Assembly: GCA_024233675.1 (NCBI GenBank)
Contig: JACKPH010000003.1
Coordinates: 1-64,000 of the forward strand
Reading direction: 5' to 3'
Source: Thermotogae bacterium
GTDB lineage: Bacteria > Thermotogota > Thermotogae > Petrotogales > Petrotogaceae
Length of the DNA: 64,000 nucleotides
How positions within the stretch are numbered: the stretch's first letter is position 1; every line of letters begins with the position of its first letter. This document shows positions 15,772-25,389 of this stretch, one piece after another. The translations under genes were made by a program, and so were the position numbers. A model generated the notes under the pieces. It worked only from the letters and a program-made list of their open reading frames with translations. It made no database searches and was not told the DNA's origin.

Positions 15772-16931
15772 TCTTTTACCTCCCATATTTTCTTTCCGCC
15801 GCAGTAAACTTCTTTTATCAGCGAATATATCTGTTTTCCGGCAAAAGGTGTGTTTTTCCCTTTTGATAAAAAATTTTCCGGATTTATTATTTCTTCGTGA
15901 TCAGTATCTACTATTACAAAATCGGCAGGATAATCTTTTTCTATTAAACCTGACTTCACCCTGAGAATTTGTGAAGGACCGTAAGACATTAATTTTGAGA
16001 GTTTTGAGAGATTTATTATTCCCGTTTTTACAAGATATGTATAAAGTATCTGAAAAGATGTTTCTATTCCGGATATTCCTGGTGCTCCGTTTTCTTTGTC
16101 TTTTTCTGTATGCGGAGCATGATCTGTTGCTATTGCGTCTATATTTCCGAGAACTATATTTTCTATTATTTTCTCCGTATCTTTTATATTTCTTATTGGT
16201 GGATTTACTTTGTACTGAGATATCTGATCGTTTAAAACTATATGATGCGGAGTAACTTCAAGAGTTATTCCGGATAATTTTTTTGATTTTACTATTTCCG
16301 CAATTGATTCTTTTGTACTTACATGACAGAAATGAAGAGGTCTTCCGTATTTTTCGGATAATTTTATATCTCTGACTGTCATAAGATTTTCTGATTCTCT
16401 GTAATCTTTTATTTTACTGTACTGTTCGTGAAGCATTATTATAAAACTTTCATTTAATGAAAATTTTATAAATTTTTCCATTATTTCGTCATCATCAACT
16501 CCATAGCCGTCATTTGATACGGTTTTTATGTTTTTTATTTTTCTCAGATGTTCAAAATTATTTTCTTTCTGTCCTTTTAATATGGATAATGCCTGATATA
16601 TATTTATTCTTCCGTCTGCTTTTATTTTTTCATTTATACTTTCATAAACAGCACTGCTGTCGCATACAGGATTTGTATTCGGCATTAGGTTTACAGTTGT
16701 ATATCCGCCTTTAACAGCTGCATCCGTTCCGCTTTTTACTGTCTCTTTTTCAGTATATCCGGGATCACGGAAATGTGCATGAAGATCCGTAAACCCGGGC
16801 ATTAATACAATATTTTTATTTTCACCGTGAGATTCTGTCACCGATATAATTTTTCCGTTATCAGTTTCAACATCATAATAACCGTCTTTTTGAGCATCAA
16901 CAACTCTTATGTTTCTGAATATTTTTTTCAT
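15768..16931 (-). CDS. pyrC: dihydroorotase
   Basis: Cyclises carbamoyl aspartate to dihydroorotate. A 387-residue amidohydrolase with the metal-binding DLHAHFRDPG, MPNTNP, downstream histidines in HFCHVSTKES and VTPHH, and catalytic Asp in IATDHAPHT. These are the marks of type I dihydroorotases. It follows pyrI by 1 bp and overlaps pyrF by 4 bp. Confidence 0.95.
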   Translation of the reverse strand: MKKIFRNIRVVDAQKDGYYDVETDNGKIISVTESHGENKNIVLMPGFTDLHAHFRDPGYTEKETVKSGTDAAVKGGYTTVNLMPNTNPVCDSSAVYESINEKIKADGRINIYQALSILKGQKENNFEHLRKIKNIKTVSNDGYGVDDDEIMEKFIKFSLNESFIIMLHEQYSKIKDYRESENLMTVRDIKLSEKYGRPLHFCHVSTKESIAEIVKSKKLSGITLEVTPHHIVLNDQISQYKVNPPIRNIKDTEKIIENIVLGNIDAIATDHAPHTEKDKENGAPGISGIETSFQILYTYLVKTGIINLSKLSKLMSYGPSQILRVKSGLIEKDYPADFVIVDTDHEEIINPENFLSKGKNTPFAGKQIYSLIKEVYCGGKKIWEVKE

Positions 16932-16932
16932 T

Positions 16933-17361
16933 TTATTCTCCTACTGTATGTTTTTCATCACAGTATTTACATCTGTAAACTTTATTTTCTCTGTCGGAAA
17001 GATAAAATATATTATCTACATATTTTTCAATTGATGTAACACATCTCGGATTTTTACATTCTATTACATTAATAACTGTTTCCGGAAGCTGCGGTTTTAT
17101 TTTTTTTACAACTTTTTCATTTTCTATTATGTTTATTGTTATTTCCGGATCTATGAGAACAAGTTCTTCGTATTCTATATCAATTCCGTTTTCTATTTTT
17201 ATTATATCTTTTTTATCCTTTTTATTACTCGAAACATTCATTATCATTGCTATTCTGTATTCTGTTTTTTCAAGGTTCATATATTTAAAAAGCTTCATTG
17301 CATTGCCGGCTTTAATATGATCTATAACTACTCCGTTTTTTATAGAATTTACAGTCATCAT
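16933..17361 (-). CDS. pyrI: aspartate carbamoyltransferase regulatory subunit
   Basis: The regulatory chain of aspartate transcarbamoylase, which binds nucleotides and holds the catalytic trimers. I start it at the ATG at 17361, where GGGGGTG stands upstream and the pyrB stop overlaps as TAATG. That gives 142 residues; an open frame running 25 codons further upstream lies inside pyrB. The C-terminal zinc site has four cysteines in ECKNPRC and YRCKYC. In some Thermotogales pyrB and pyrI are fused; here they are separate. Confidence 0.93.
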   Translation of the reverse strand: MMTVNSIKNGVVIDHIKAGNAMKLFKYMNLEKTEYRIAMIMNVSSNKKDKKDIIKIENGIDIEYEELVLIDPEITINIIENEKVVKKIKPQLPETVINVIECKNPRCVTSIEKYVDNIFYLSDRENKVYRCKYCDEKHTVGE

Positions 17362-18284
17362 TATAACACCCCCAATAAGTTTGCAATAAGTGCCATTCTT
17401 ACATACATTCCCATTTTTGCCTGCTGAAAATAACATGCTCTCGGATCGTCATCTATTTCATACGCTATTTCATTTACTCTCGGAAGAGGATGAAGAATTA
17501 TCATGTCTTTTTTGGAATATTTTATTTTTTCTTTGTTCAGTATATATGTATCTTTTAGTCTTATGTAATCTTCCTCGTTAAAAAATCTTTCTCTCTGAAC
17601 TCTTGTCATATAAAGAATATCAAGTTCAGGTGCCGCTTCTTCTATTGTTTTTGCTTCATGATACTTTACACCTTTTTTTATTAATACTTCTTCTTTTATA
17701 TAATCAGGTATTTTAAGTTCTTCAGGAGATATCATGTATATTTCCGTATTTTCATATCTTGACATTGCCTTTATTAACGAATGTACAGTTCTTCCGAATT
17801 TAAGGTCTCCGCATACTCCTATTTTAAGATTTTTAAGATTCCCTTTATATTTTCTTATTGTCAGAAGATCCGTTAATGTCTGCGTAGGATGCTGATGCCC
17901 TCCGTCACCTGCGTTGATAACGGGTATATCTGAGTATTGTGAAGCTATATAAGGTGCTCCTTCTTTAGGATGTCTCATAACAGCTATATCTGCATAACAG
18001 GCTATTGTTCTTATTGTATCGGCTATACTTTCACCTTTTGCAACTGATGATGAATTCGGTTCTGAAAATCCTATTACTTTCCCACCGAGTCTTAACATAG
18101 CAGATTCGAAACTGAATCTTGTTCGTGTACTCGGTTCATAAAAAAGTGTTGCGAGAAGTTTATTTTTACATACCTCTGAATATTTTTCCGGATTTTCTAT
18201 AATTCCGTCTGCGGTTTTAAATATTGTTTCCAGTTCCTCAACCGTGAAATCCATAGGTTCAATAAGATGTCTGCCTTTAAGCAT
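17361..18284 (-). CDS. pyrB: aspartate carbamoyltransferase catalytic subunit
   Basis: Makes carbamoyl aspartate. 307 residues with the carbamoyl-phosphate loop EPSTRTRFSFESAM at about 51-64 and the downstream NAGDGGHQHPTQTL and LPRVNEI motifs. It heads the pyrBICFE run only 60 bp after the purD stop, behind a terminator. I see no convincing promoter in that gap, so expression may depend on read-through from the pur operon. Confidence 0.96.
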   Translation of the reverse strand: MLKGRHLIEPMDFTVEELETIFKTADGIIENPEKYSEVCKNKLLATLFYEPSTRTRFSFESAMLRLGGKVIGFSEPNSSSVAKGESIADTIRTIACYADIAVMRHPKEGAPYIASQYSDIPVINAGDGGHQHPTQTLTDLLTIRKYKGNLKNLKIGVCGDLKFGRTVHSLIKAMSRYENTEIYMISPEELKIPDYIKEEVLIKKGVKYHEAKTIEEAAPELDILYMTRVQRERFFNEEDYIRLKDTYILNKEKIKYSKKDMIILHPLPRVNEIAYEIDDDPRACYFQQAKMGMYVRMALIANLLGVL

Positions 18285-18314
18285 TTTTCTACCTCCCGTG
18301 TTTTTTATGTTTTT

Positions 18315-18346
18315 ATAAAAAAAATCCTTTCCCGGGGGAAAGGATT
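18315..18346 (-). terminator. terminator between purD and pyrB
   Basis: An 11-bp stem (18336-18346 with 18323-18333, two-base loop) that overlaps the purD stop is followed on the minus strand by eight U. It separates the pur and pyr halves of the supercluster. Confidence 0.85.
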
Positions 18347-19595
18347 AAATATTAACACCTATGTCTGTTCTGAAATATTTATTTTCAAAATTAACATTTT
18401 TAATTGCTAAATATGCTTCCTTAGAAGCTTTTTGAATAGTTTCAGCTTTAGATACCACTGCCATTACTCTTCCGCCGGAAGTCACAATCATTCCGTTGTT
18501 TTCAGAAACACCGGCAAAAAAGACTTTTGAATTACCTGTATTATTTAGGCTGACAGGAAAGCCCTTTTTAAATTTTAAAGGGTATCCCTGAGAAGCAAGA
18601 ATAACACAGCACACATGTAAGTTTTCCCATTCCGGCATAAATCCGGCAAGATTTTTTTCTGTTGCAGCTTCAAACATTTCGCACAAATCTGATTTCATTA
18701 TAAACATAAGTGCCTGTGTTTCCGGATCTCCCATTCTTACATTGTATTCAAGAAGATAAGAACCTTTTTCGGTTATCATTACACCGAAAAATATTATTCC
18801 TGTATAATTTATATTTTCTTTTTTCATTCCTTCAAGTGTTTTATACATTATTTCTTCAAAATCTTTTGCCACAATAGGGTTAAAATAAGGATTAGGTGCT
18901 ATAACACCCATTCCTCCGGTATTCGGACCTTTATCACCGTTATAAACCTGTTTGTGATCTTTGCATGGTATAAAAGGAATTATATTTTCACCGTCTGTTA
19001 TACATAAAACTGATGCTTCCTTACCCTGAAGAAAATCTTCAACGATTATTCTGTTTCCTGAATCCTGAAATATCTTTTTTATCATTACTTCATCTATTGC
19101 ATCAAGAGCATCGGCTTTAGTATTGCATATAAAAACACCTTTTCCGGCGGCAAGGCCGTCAGCTTTTATAACTACCGGAAATGTTTTTCTTTCGTTTATA
19201 TATTTTTTTGCGGAATCAAAGTCGGAAAATTCATAATAATCAGCTGTCGGTATTTCATATTTTTTCATAAAATCTTTTGAAAAAACTTTACTGCCTTCAA
19301 GTTTTGCGGCATTTTTGTCCGGTCCTATTATTTTCAGGCCGGATTTCTTAAATTCATCAACTATACCGTCAACAAGATATTTTTCGGGACCGACAAATGT
19401 TATGTCCACTTTTTCTTTTAATGCAAAATTTTTTATTTCTTCAATTGTTTCAAGATTTATATTTTCACATTTTTCTTCTCTTTTTGTTCCGGCATTTCCC
19501 GGCACACAAAATATTTTATCTACTTTAGAACTGAGAGAAAGCTTCCAGGCAACCGCATGTTCTCTTCCGCCGTTACCGATTACCATTAATTTCAT
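18345..19595 (-). CDS. purD: phosphoribosylamine-glycine ligase
   Basis: Second step of purine synthesis, forming GAR from phosphoribosylamine and glycine with ATP. The start is the ATG at 19595 (MKLMVIGNGGREHA), with GGGGGA just upstream; an open frame extending upstream enters purH. This gives about 416 residues. N-terminal GNGGREHAVAWKL, ATP-grasp segments (VVIKADGLAAGKGV) and the metal-binding EYNVRMGDPE are all present. Last pur gene before the terminator. Confidence 0.95.
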   Translation of the reverse strand: MKLMVIGNGGREHAVAWKLSLSSKVDKIFCVPGNAGTKREEKCENINLETIEEIKNFALKEKVDITFVGPEKYLVDGIVDEFKKSGLKIIGPDKNAAKLEGSKVFSKDFMKKYEIPTADYYEFSDFDSAKKYINERKTFPVVIKADGLAAGKGVFICNTKADALDAIDEVMIKKIFQDSGNRIIVEDFLQGKEASVLCITDGENIIPFIPCKDHKQVYNGDKGPNTGGMGVIAPNPYFNPIVAKDFEEIMYKTLEGMKKENINYTGIIFFGVMITEKGSYLLEYNVRMGDPETQALMFIMKSDLCEMFEAATEKNLAGFMPEWENLHVCCVILASQGYPLKFKKGFPVSLNNTGNSKVFFAGVSENNGMIVTSGGRVMAVVSKAETIQKASKEAYLAIKNVNFENKYFRTDIGVNI

Positions 19596-19608
19596 AAAAT
19601 TCCCCCTG

Positions 19609-21102
19609 TCAGTGTTTAAAATGTCTGATACCTGTGAATGCCATTGCAATTCCTAATCTGTCACAGGCCTCTATTGACTCTTTATCCCTTACTGATCCTC
19701 CGGGCTGTATTATTGCTTTTATATTGTATTTTGCAGCTTCCTCAACTACATCCGCAAAAGGAAAGAATGCATCGGACGCTATTATTCTCGACTGTTTTGA
19801 TCTCTGAAGCGCATGCTGGGCAGCCCATATTCTGTTAACCTGACCTCCGCCTATTCCTGTTGCAACTTCATCTTTTACTGTTATTACGGCATTTGATTTT
19901 ACATATTTTACTATTTTCATTCCGAATATCATATCTTTTATTTCCTGCGGTTCGGGTTTTTTCTGTGTTACAACAATAAATTTTTCATTACTTTTTATGT
20001 CCGCTTCCTGAACAAGTATACCACCATCTATACTTAATTTTTCATATTTTTCCTGAGGTTTTACATTTATTTTTAAAAGTCTCAGGTTTTTCTTTTTTTC
20101 AAGTATTTCAAGTGCTTCCGGTTCAAAATCAGGGGCTATTACTATTTCAAGAAATATTTCATGTAATTTTTCAGCAAGTTCTTTTCCTACAGGTCTGTTT
20201 AACGAAACTATTCCGCCGTATATTGAAACAGGGTCAACTTCGTAGGCTTTTACGAATGCTTCGTTAATATCTTTTCCTATTGCTGCTCCGCACGGAGAAT
20301 TGTGTTTTAATCCTACACAAAAAGGTTCTTCAAATTCAGAGGTTATTTTCCATGCAACGTCAAGATCTTTATAATTATTATAAGAAAGCTGTTTACCGTG
20401 AATTTGTTTCATATCCGAAAGTACTCCTGTTTTGTCTGTTCTTACATAAACAGAAGCTTTCTGATGTGGATTTTCTCCGTATCTGAGATTTTCATATTTT
20501 TTATAGCTTAAGCTGAGATAATCATTTTCATTGTCCTCATCAAGAAAATTACTTATTGCTGCATCATATGCAGACATAAGATTAAAAACCTTTGATGCGA
20601 GTTTTTTTCTTGTATCATAATTTAACGATGAAAATTTTTCATCGTCTATTATTAATGAATAATCTTCTTTATCAGTTATTACAGTTACATCCCTGAAATT
20701 TTTTGCTGCGGCTCTGAGCATTGTCGGACCGCCTATATCAATAAATTCTATTTTTTCTTCAAAGTTTATGTTTTCTCTTACTTTTTCAAAAAAAGGATAA
20801 AGATTAACAACTACTATATCAATAGGAATTATACCGAGTTTTTCAGTTATTTCAATATCTTCCGGATTTTCACGTCTTACAAGTATTCCTCCGTGCACAG
20901 CAGGATGAAGTGTTTTTACCCTTCCGTCCATTATTTCCGGAAATTTTGTTATTTCTTCTATATCAGTTACCTTTATACCTTTTTCCGAAAGATATTTTAA
21001 TGTTCCTCCGGTGGATATTATTTCATAACCTCTTTCTGTAAGCTTTGAAGCGAGAATATCTATGTTTTCTTTTTCATAAACACTTATTATAGCTCTTTTC
21101 AC
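19609..21102 (-). CDS. purH: bifunctional AICAR transformylase/IMP cyclohydrolase
   Basis: Performs the last two steps to IMP. 497 residues. The N-terminal cyclohydrolase domain has STGGT and MDGRVKTLHPAVHGG; the C-terminal transformylase has KHNSPCGAA and the nearby KYVKSNAV. It overlaps purN by four bases (ATGA). Confidence 0.96.
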   Translation of the reverse strand: MKRAIISVYEKENIDILASKLTERGYEIISTGGTLKYLSEKGIKVTDIEEITKFPEIMDGRVKTLHPAVHGGILVRRENPEDIEITEKLGIIPIDIVVVNLYPFFEKVRENINFEEKIEFIDIGGPTMLRAAAKNFRDVTVITDKEDYSLIIDDEKFSSLNYDTRKKLASKVFNLMSAYDAAISNFLDEDNENDYLSLSYKKYENLRYGENPHQKASVYVRTDKTGVLSDMKQIHGKQLSYNNYKDLDVAWKITSEFEEPFCVGLKHNSPCGAAIGKDINEAFVKAYEVDPVSIYGGIVSLNRPVGKELAEKLHEIFLEIVIAPDFEPEALEILEKKKNLRLLKINVKPQEKYEKLSIDGGILVQEADIKSNEKFIVVTQKKPEPQEIKDMIFGMKIVKYVKSNAVITVKDEVATGIGGGQVNRIWAAQHALQRSKQSRIIASDAFFPFADVVEEAAKYNIKAIIQPGGSVRDKESIEACDRLGIAMAFTGIRHFKH

Positions 21103-21716
21103 TGTTCTTTCTCCTTTATTATTACTTTTCTTCCGAAAATTTCTATTTTATTTTCGGCAAAGAGTTTTATGGCTTCCGTTAGACTTTGATGTTCAAACTC
21201 TAACACTTTTTCCTGTAATTTTTCGGGAGTCATATTTTGTTCAACGTTAACAGTTTTCTGAATTATAACAGGACCGGTATCCGTTCCGCCGTCAACAATA
21301 TGAACGGTACAGCCCGTAACTTTAACTCCGTATTCTATAACGGCTTTATGTACATTAAGTCCGTACATTCCCTTACCGCAGAAAGAAGGTATAAGAGACG
21401 GATGTATATTTATTATTCTGTTTTTGAATTCATCAATTATCTGACCTTTAAGTATGGATAAATAACCCGCCAGAATTATTAAATCCACTTTGTTTTTTAG
21501 TATTTTTAGTATTTCGTCAGATAATTGTCCTCTGTATATTTTTTTATCCAGAATATATGTTTTTATTTTTTCTTTTTCCGCTCTTTTTAATGCATAGGCC
21601 TGCGGATTATCTGTTATAACCGCATATATTTCACAGTTTTCCTGCGTTTTAACGGCATCTGCTATTGCCTGTAAATTTGTTCCGTTTCCGGAGACAAGTA
21701 CAGCTATTCTAAACAC
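21099..21716 (-). CDS. purN: phosphoribosylglycinamide formyltransferase, folate-dependent
   Basis: Formylates GAR with 10-formyl-THF. 205 residues with N-terminal VSGNGTNLQAI, catalytic Asn/His/Asp pattern INIHPSLIPSF and HIVDGGTDTGPV. Start is GTG at 21716 with GGAGG nine bases upstream; it overlaps the end of purM by 13 bp. Confidence 0.95.
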   Translation of the reverse strand: MFRIAVLVSGNGTNLQAIADAVKTQENCEIYAVITDNPQAYALKRAEKEKIKTYILDKKIYRGQLSDEILKILKNKVDLIILAGYLSILKGQIIDEFKNRIINIHPSLIPSFCGKGMYGLNVHKAVIEYGVKVTGCTVHIVDGGTDTGPVIIQKTVNVEQNMTPEKLQEKVLEFEHQSLTEAIKLFAENKIEIFGRKVIIKEKEQ

Positions 21717-22702
21717 AGTTCGTTTCCTCCGATTGATACATATCCTATTTTATATGATTTTAATCCGTATTCTCTGAGTATTTCATTTACTTTTTCAGAA
21801 TTTTCTTCCGCAGTACACAAAACAAATCCTATTCCCATATTAAATGTATGATACATATCTTCTTCAGAAACACCGAGTTTCATAAGATGTCTGAATATTT
21901 CAGGAATTTCGTATGAGTTTTTATTTATAACAGGTTTAAGATTTTTATCGGCAAACATTCTCGGAATATTTTCGTAAAAACCTCCGCCGGTTATATGTGC
22001 CATTCCTTTTATTTCTACTTTTTTAATAAGATCAAGAACAGGTTTTACATATATTTTTGTAGGAGTAAGAAGTTCTTCTCCTATTGTCTTTTCACCGAAT
22101 TTTTCATTGAAATCACTTATAAGACTTCTTACAAGAGAAAATCCGTTCGAATGAAGTCCGGATGATTCTATTCCTATTAATATATCTCCTGCTTTAATTT
22201 TTTTCCCGTCAATTATTTCTTCTTTTTCTGCTATTCCCACAGAAAAACCCGCTATATCGTATTTTCCGGCATCATAAAAACCCGGCATTTCGGCTGTTTC
22301 TCCTCCTATAAGCGCAGCTCCGCTCATAAGACATCCTTCGGCTATTCCGGAAACTATTTCCGAAGCTATATCGGAACTTAGTTTTCCGCATGCAAGATAA
22401 TCAAGGAAAAAAAGGGGTTTGGCACCGTGGCAGAGTATATCATTGACACACATGGCAACGCAGTCTATTCCCACAGTGTCAAATCTGTTCATTCTGAAAG
22501 CAATGTCCAGTTTAGTACCCACGCCATCGGTACCTGATATGAGAACAGGGTTGTTGTAGTTTTTTATTTCATACATTGCAGCAAAGCTTCCGAGTGAATT
22601 TATAACATTTTCATTATGTGTTTTTTCGGCAAGTGGCTTTATTTTTTTTACTGTTTTGTATCCTTCATTTATGTCAACTCCTGATTCTTTATAACTCTTC
22701 AT
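21704..22702 (-). CDS. purM: phosphoribosylformylglycinamidine cyclo-ligase
   Basis: Forms AIR. 332 residues with the family opening YKESGVDINEGYKTV, the nucleotide-binding SGTDGVGTKLDIAF, and VAMCVNDILCHGAKPLFFLDY. It overlaps purF by 14 bp. GGAGG precedes the ATG. Confidence 0.96.
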   Translation of the reverse strand: MKSYKESGVDINEGYKTVKKIKPLAEKTHNENVINSLGSFAAMYEIKNYNNPVLISGTDGVGTKLDIAFRMNRFDTVGIDCVAMCVNDILCHGAKPLFFLDYLACGKLSSDIASEIVSGIAEGCLMSGAALIGGETAEMPGFYDAGKYDIAGFSVGIAEKEEIIDGKKIKAGDILIGIESSGLHSNGFSLVRSLISDFNEKFGEKTIGEELLTPTKIYVKPVLDLIKKVEIKGMAHITGGGFYENIPRMFADKNLKPVINKNSYEIPEIFRHLMKLGVSEEDMYHTFNMGIGFVLCTAEENSEKVNEILREYGLKSYKIGYVSIGGNELCLE

Positions 22703-24104
22703 TTTTATTTTCCTCCAGATAAAATTTATCTTTTTCCATTGGTGCGGGAAGCGGATATATTCCTTTAAAACATCCGAAACAGTAATTATTTCCGTTTCCG
22801 AAAGCTTTAAGTATTCCTTTTACGCTTAAAAATCCCACACTGTCTGCACCGATTTCTTCTGATATTTCTTCTATACTGTTTTTGCTTGCTATTAGCTGTG
22901 ATCTGTGCGGTGTGTCTATACCGAAATAGCATGGATACTTAACAGGCGGCGATGATATTCTGAGATGTACTTCTTTGGCACCTGCTCTTCTGAGAATATT
23001 TACAAGCTGTTTGGATGTTGTTCCCCTTACTATTGAATCATCAACAAGAACAACTCTTTTGCCTTCAACATTACTTTTTAAAGCATTGAGTTTAACCTGA
23101 ACGGCTTTATTTCTCAGTTCCTGGGAAGGTGCTATAAATGTTCTTCCTATATATTTATTTTTTATAAGGGTTATTCCGTACGGAATTCCTGATGCTTTTG
23201 AATATCCTACCGCAGCAGCTATACCGGAATCCGGAACACCTGTTACTATATCAGCTTCTACAGGGTTTTCCTGAAAGAGTATCTCTCCTGAAATTTCCCT
23301 GAATTTATAGACATTTATTCCGTCTATTATACTGTCCGGTCTTGAAAAGTATATATATTCAAAAGAACATGTTTCTGATTTTATTTTTTCACTGTCATTA
23401 ATGGATTTTATACCTTCGGAATCTATTATTACTATTTCACCCGGTCCCACATCTCTGAAAAAATCCGCTCCTACTGCATCAAATGCACATGATTCCGAAG
23501 AAAGAAACCATGCATCATCTTTTTTTCCTATACATAAGGGTCTTATTCCGTTAGGATCACGTATACCTATAAGTTTGTCACCTATAAGCATTATTATTGC
23601 ATAAGAACCTTTGATTGCATGAACCGCATCCTGTATTCCTTTTTCAAGTCCGTATTTTATATTTCTTGCAATAAGATTAAGTATTACCTCTGAATCTATT
23701 GATGTCTGAAATACTACTCCGGCATCAACAAGAAGATCTTTTATTACATCAGCATTGACAAGATTTCCGTTATGTGCAACTGATATTTCGCCGTATTTTG
23801 ATATAGCGTGTATAGGCTGTGAATTGTTGAGTGTAGATGCCCCGGCAGTTGAGTATCTTACATGTCCTACTGCATTCTTGCCGTCGAGAGTTTTAAGATT
23901 TTCATTATTAAAAACCTCTGAAACAAGTCCCAGTCCTTTTATTATTTTTTGTTTTTTACCGTCCGAAACAACTATTCCGGCACTTTCCTGTCCTCTGTGC
24001 TGTAATGCGTAAAGTCCGTAATAGGTAAGTGATGCTACATCTTTATCTCCCGAAGAATACACTCCGAAAACTCCGCATTCTTCGTGCAATTTGTCATCAT
24101 ACAT
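22689..24104 (-). CDS. purF: amidophosphoribosyltransferase, Fe-S type
   Basis: The committed step of purine synthesis, making phosphoribosylamine from PRPP and glutamine. 471 residues. A short propeptide (about 9 residues) precedes nucleophile Cys10 in HEECGVFGV, as in the B. subtilis type. The PRPP loop is VVLVDDSIVRGTT. Cysteines matching the structural 4Fe-4S cluster are in ETCSFEY, KYPCYFGID and NYCFGCFKG, so this is the self-processing iron-sulfur class, probably oxygen-sensitive. Confidence 0.95.
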   Translation of the reverse strand: MYDDKLHEECGVFGVYSSGDKDVASLTYYGLYALQHRGQESAGIVVSDGKKQKIIKGLGLVSEVFNNENLKTLDGKNAVGHVRYSTAGASTLNNSQPIHAISKYGEISVAHNGNLVNADVIKDLLVDAGVVFQTSIDSEVILNLIARNIKYGLEKGIQDAVHAIKGSYAIIMLIGDKLIGIRDPNGIRPLCIGKKDDAWFLSSESCAFDAVGADFFRDVGPGEIVIIDSEGIKSINDSEKIKSETCSFEYIYFSRPDSIIDGINVYKFREISGEILFQENPVEADIVTGVPDSGIAAAVGYSKASGIPYGITLIKNKYIGRTFIAPSQELRNKAVQVKLNALKSNVEGKRVVLVDDSIVRGTTSKQLVNILRRAGAKEVHLRISSPPVKYPCYFGIDTPHRSQLIASKNSIEEISEEIGADSVGFLSVKGILKAFGNGNNYCFGCFKGIYPLPAPMEKDKFYLEENKNEEL

Positions 24105-24113
24105 TTTATGACC

Positions 24114-24815
24114 TCATTTATTTTTTATTCTTTTTAATATTTCCTGATAAGCTTCGCTTACGTTTCCAAGATCTCTTCTGAATCTGTCCTTATCTAATTT
24201 TTCATTTGTTTCTGCATCCCAGAATCTGCATGTATCCGGTGATATTTCATCGGCAAGAACTACTTCATTACCGTATCTTCCGAATTCAAGCTTGAAATCA
24301 ACAAGTTTTATATTCTGTTTTATGAAAAATTCTTTAAGTATTTCATTTATTTTATCCGTATAGTCGTATATTTTTTTTAATTCATCAAATGTAGTAAATC
24401 CTAAAGCAACAGCGTGATAATCATTTATAAGAGGATCTCCGAGATCGTCATTTTTATAGCTTAATTCAAAAACAGTTGTTTTAAGTTCTGTTCCTTCGGC
24501 AACACCGTATCTTTTTGCCATTGACCCTGCCGCAATATTTCTTACTATTACTTCAAGCGGTATTATCTCTACTTTTCTGCATAACTGTTCTCTTTCATTA
24601 AGTTTTTTTACAAAATGTGTTTTTATTCCTTTGTTTTCAAGCATTTCAAAAATCATGGATGTTATTTCGTTGTTCATAATTCCTTTTGATTCTATCTGAC
24701 CCTTTTTTTCACCGTTGAAAGCTGTTGCATCGTCTTTATAATGAATTATTACTTTATCTTTTTCTTCTGTTTCATATATTATTTTTGCTTTACCTTCATA
24801 TAACTGTTTACTCAC
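24114..24815 (-). CDS. purC: SAICAR synthetase
   Basis: Joins CAIR and aspartate. I take the GTG at 24815 (MSKQLYEGKAK): GGGAG stands nine bases upstream and the family usually begins with the QLYEGKAK segment near residue 5. An ATG at 24836 lies deep in purE with no ribosome site. The result is 233 residues. ATP-binding and substrate segments NIAAGSMAKRYG and VLADEISPDTCRFWD are clear. It overlaps purE by 8 bp. Confidence 0.94.
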   Translation of the reverse strand: MSKQLYEGKAKIIYETEEKDKVIIHYKDDATAFNGEKKGQIESKGIMNNEITSMIFEMLENKGIKTHFVKKLNEREQLCRKVEIIPLEVIVRNIAAGSMAKRYGVAEGTELKTTVFELSYKNDDLGDPLINDYHAVALGFTTFDELKKIYDYTDKINEILKEFFIKQNIKLVDFKLEFGRYGNEVVLADEISPDTCRFWDAETNEKLDKDRFRRDLGNVSEAYQEILKRIKNK

Positions 24816-25293
24816 CGAAATCAACTCCCTTTTCATAATCTCTTATAAAATTTTCTTTCATATTTTTTCTGTAATTTTTAAGTTTTTCTTTAATATCAGG
24901 ATATTTTAAAGCAAGTATTTCAACGGAAAGCATTGCGGCATTAAAAGAATTATCTATTCCGACCGTGGCAACAGGAACTGATTTAGGCATCTGCAGTATG
25001 GAAAGAAGGGAATCAAGTCCTCCGAGAGAAGCATTTATAGGTACTCCTATAACCGGAAGAATTGTATGTGAAGCTATTACTCCGGGAAGATGTGCGGCAA
25101 GACCTGCACCGGCAATTATACATTCAAAATTTTCTTCCTCAAGTTTTTTTATTTCTTCCAGAAGTTTTTCCGGCACTCTGTGGGCGGAAAGAACCATAGC
25201 TTTGTACTCTATTCCGAATTCCTCAAGGAGTTCCACACCTTTTTTCATTACTTTTTTATCACTCTGACTTCCGAAAATAATAGCAACTTTCAT
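24808..25293 (-). CDS. purE: 5-(carboxyamino)imidazole ribonucleotide mutase, class I
   Basis: Rearranges N5-CAIR to CAIR. 161 residues with GSQSDKKVMKKG and LSAHRVPEKL. The AHR form points to class I, which needs PurK, not to the CO2-using class II. No purK lies in this operon or elsewhere in the window. First gene after the purine riboswitch; AGGAGGA precedes the ATG. Confidence 0.94.
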   Translation of the reverse strand: MKVAIIFGSQSDKKVMKKGVELLEEFGIEYKAMVLSAHRVPEKLLEEIKKLEEENFECIIAGAGLAAHLPGVIASHTILPVIGVPINASLGGLDSLLSILQMPKSVPVATVGIDNSFNAAMLSVEILALKYPDIKEKLKNYRKNMKENFIRDYEKGVDFGE

Positions 25294-25310
25294 TTATTTC
25301 CTCCTAAAAT

Positions 25311-25348
25311 AAAAATTTCCCGTCACCTATGGAGAATTCGGCGACGGG
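25311..25348 (-). terminator. riboswitch-controlled terminator before purE
   Basis: Minus-strand stem CCCGTC/GACGGG (25343-25348 with 25319-25324, extended by a CC/GG pair past one mismatch) is followed by AAATTTTT. The loop contains GAATTC and CCATAG, which can instead pair with the 3' side of the aptamer P1 to form an antiterminator. Confidence 0.8.
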
Positions 25349-25389
25349 TACGAACACAACGGCATTTTCATACCGTTATTCACTGAATT

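Noticed and set aside
16933..17436. Longer pyrI reading with 25 extra residues
   Set aside because: The extra part lies in pyrB; the TAATG junction and GGGGGTG define the start at 17361.
18285..18345. PyrR-type attenuator before pyrB
   Set aside because: A terminator is present but I find neither the PyrR-binding loop consensus nor an alternative antiterminator pairing.
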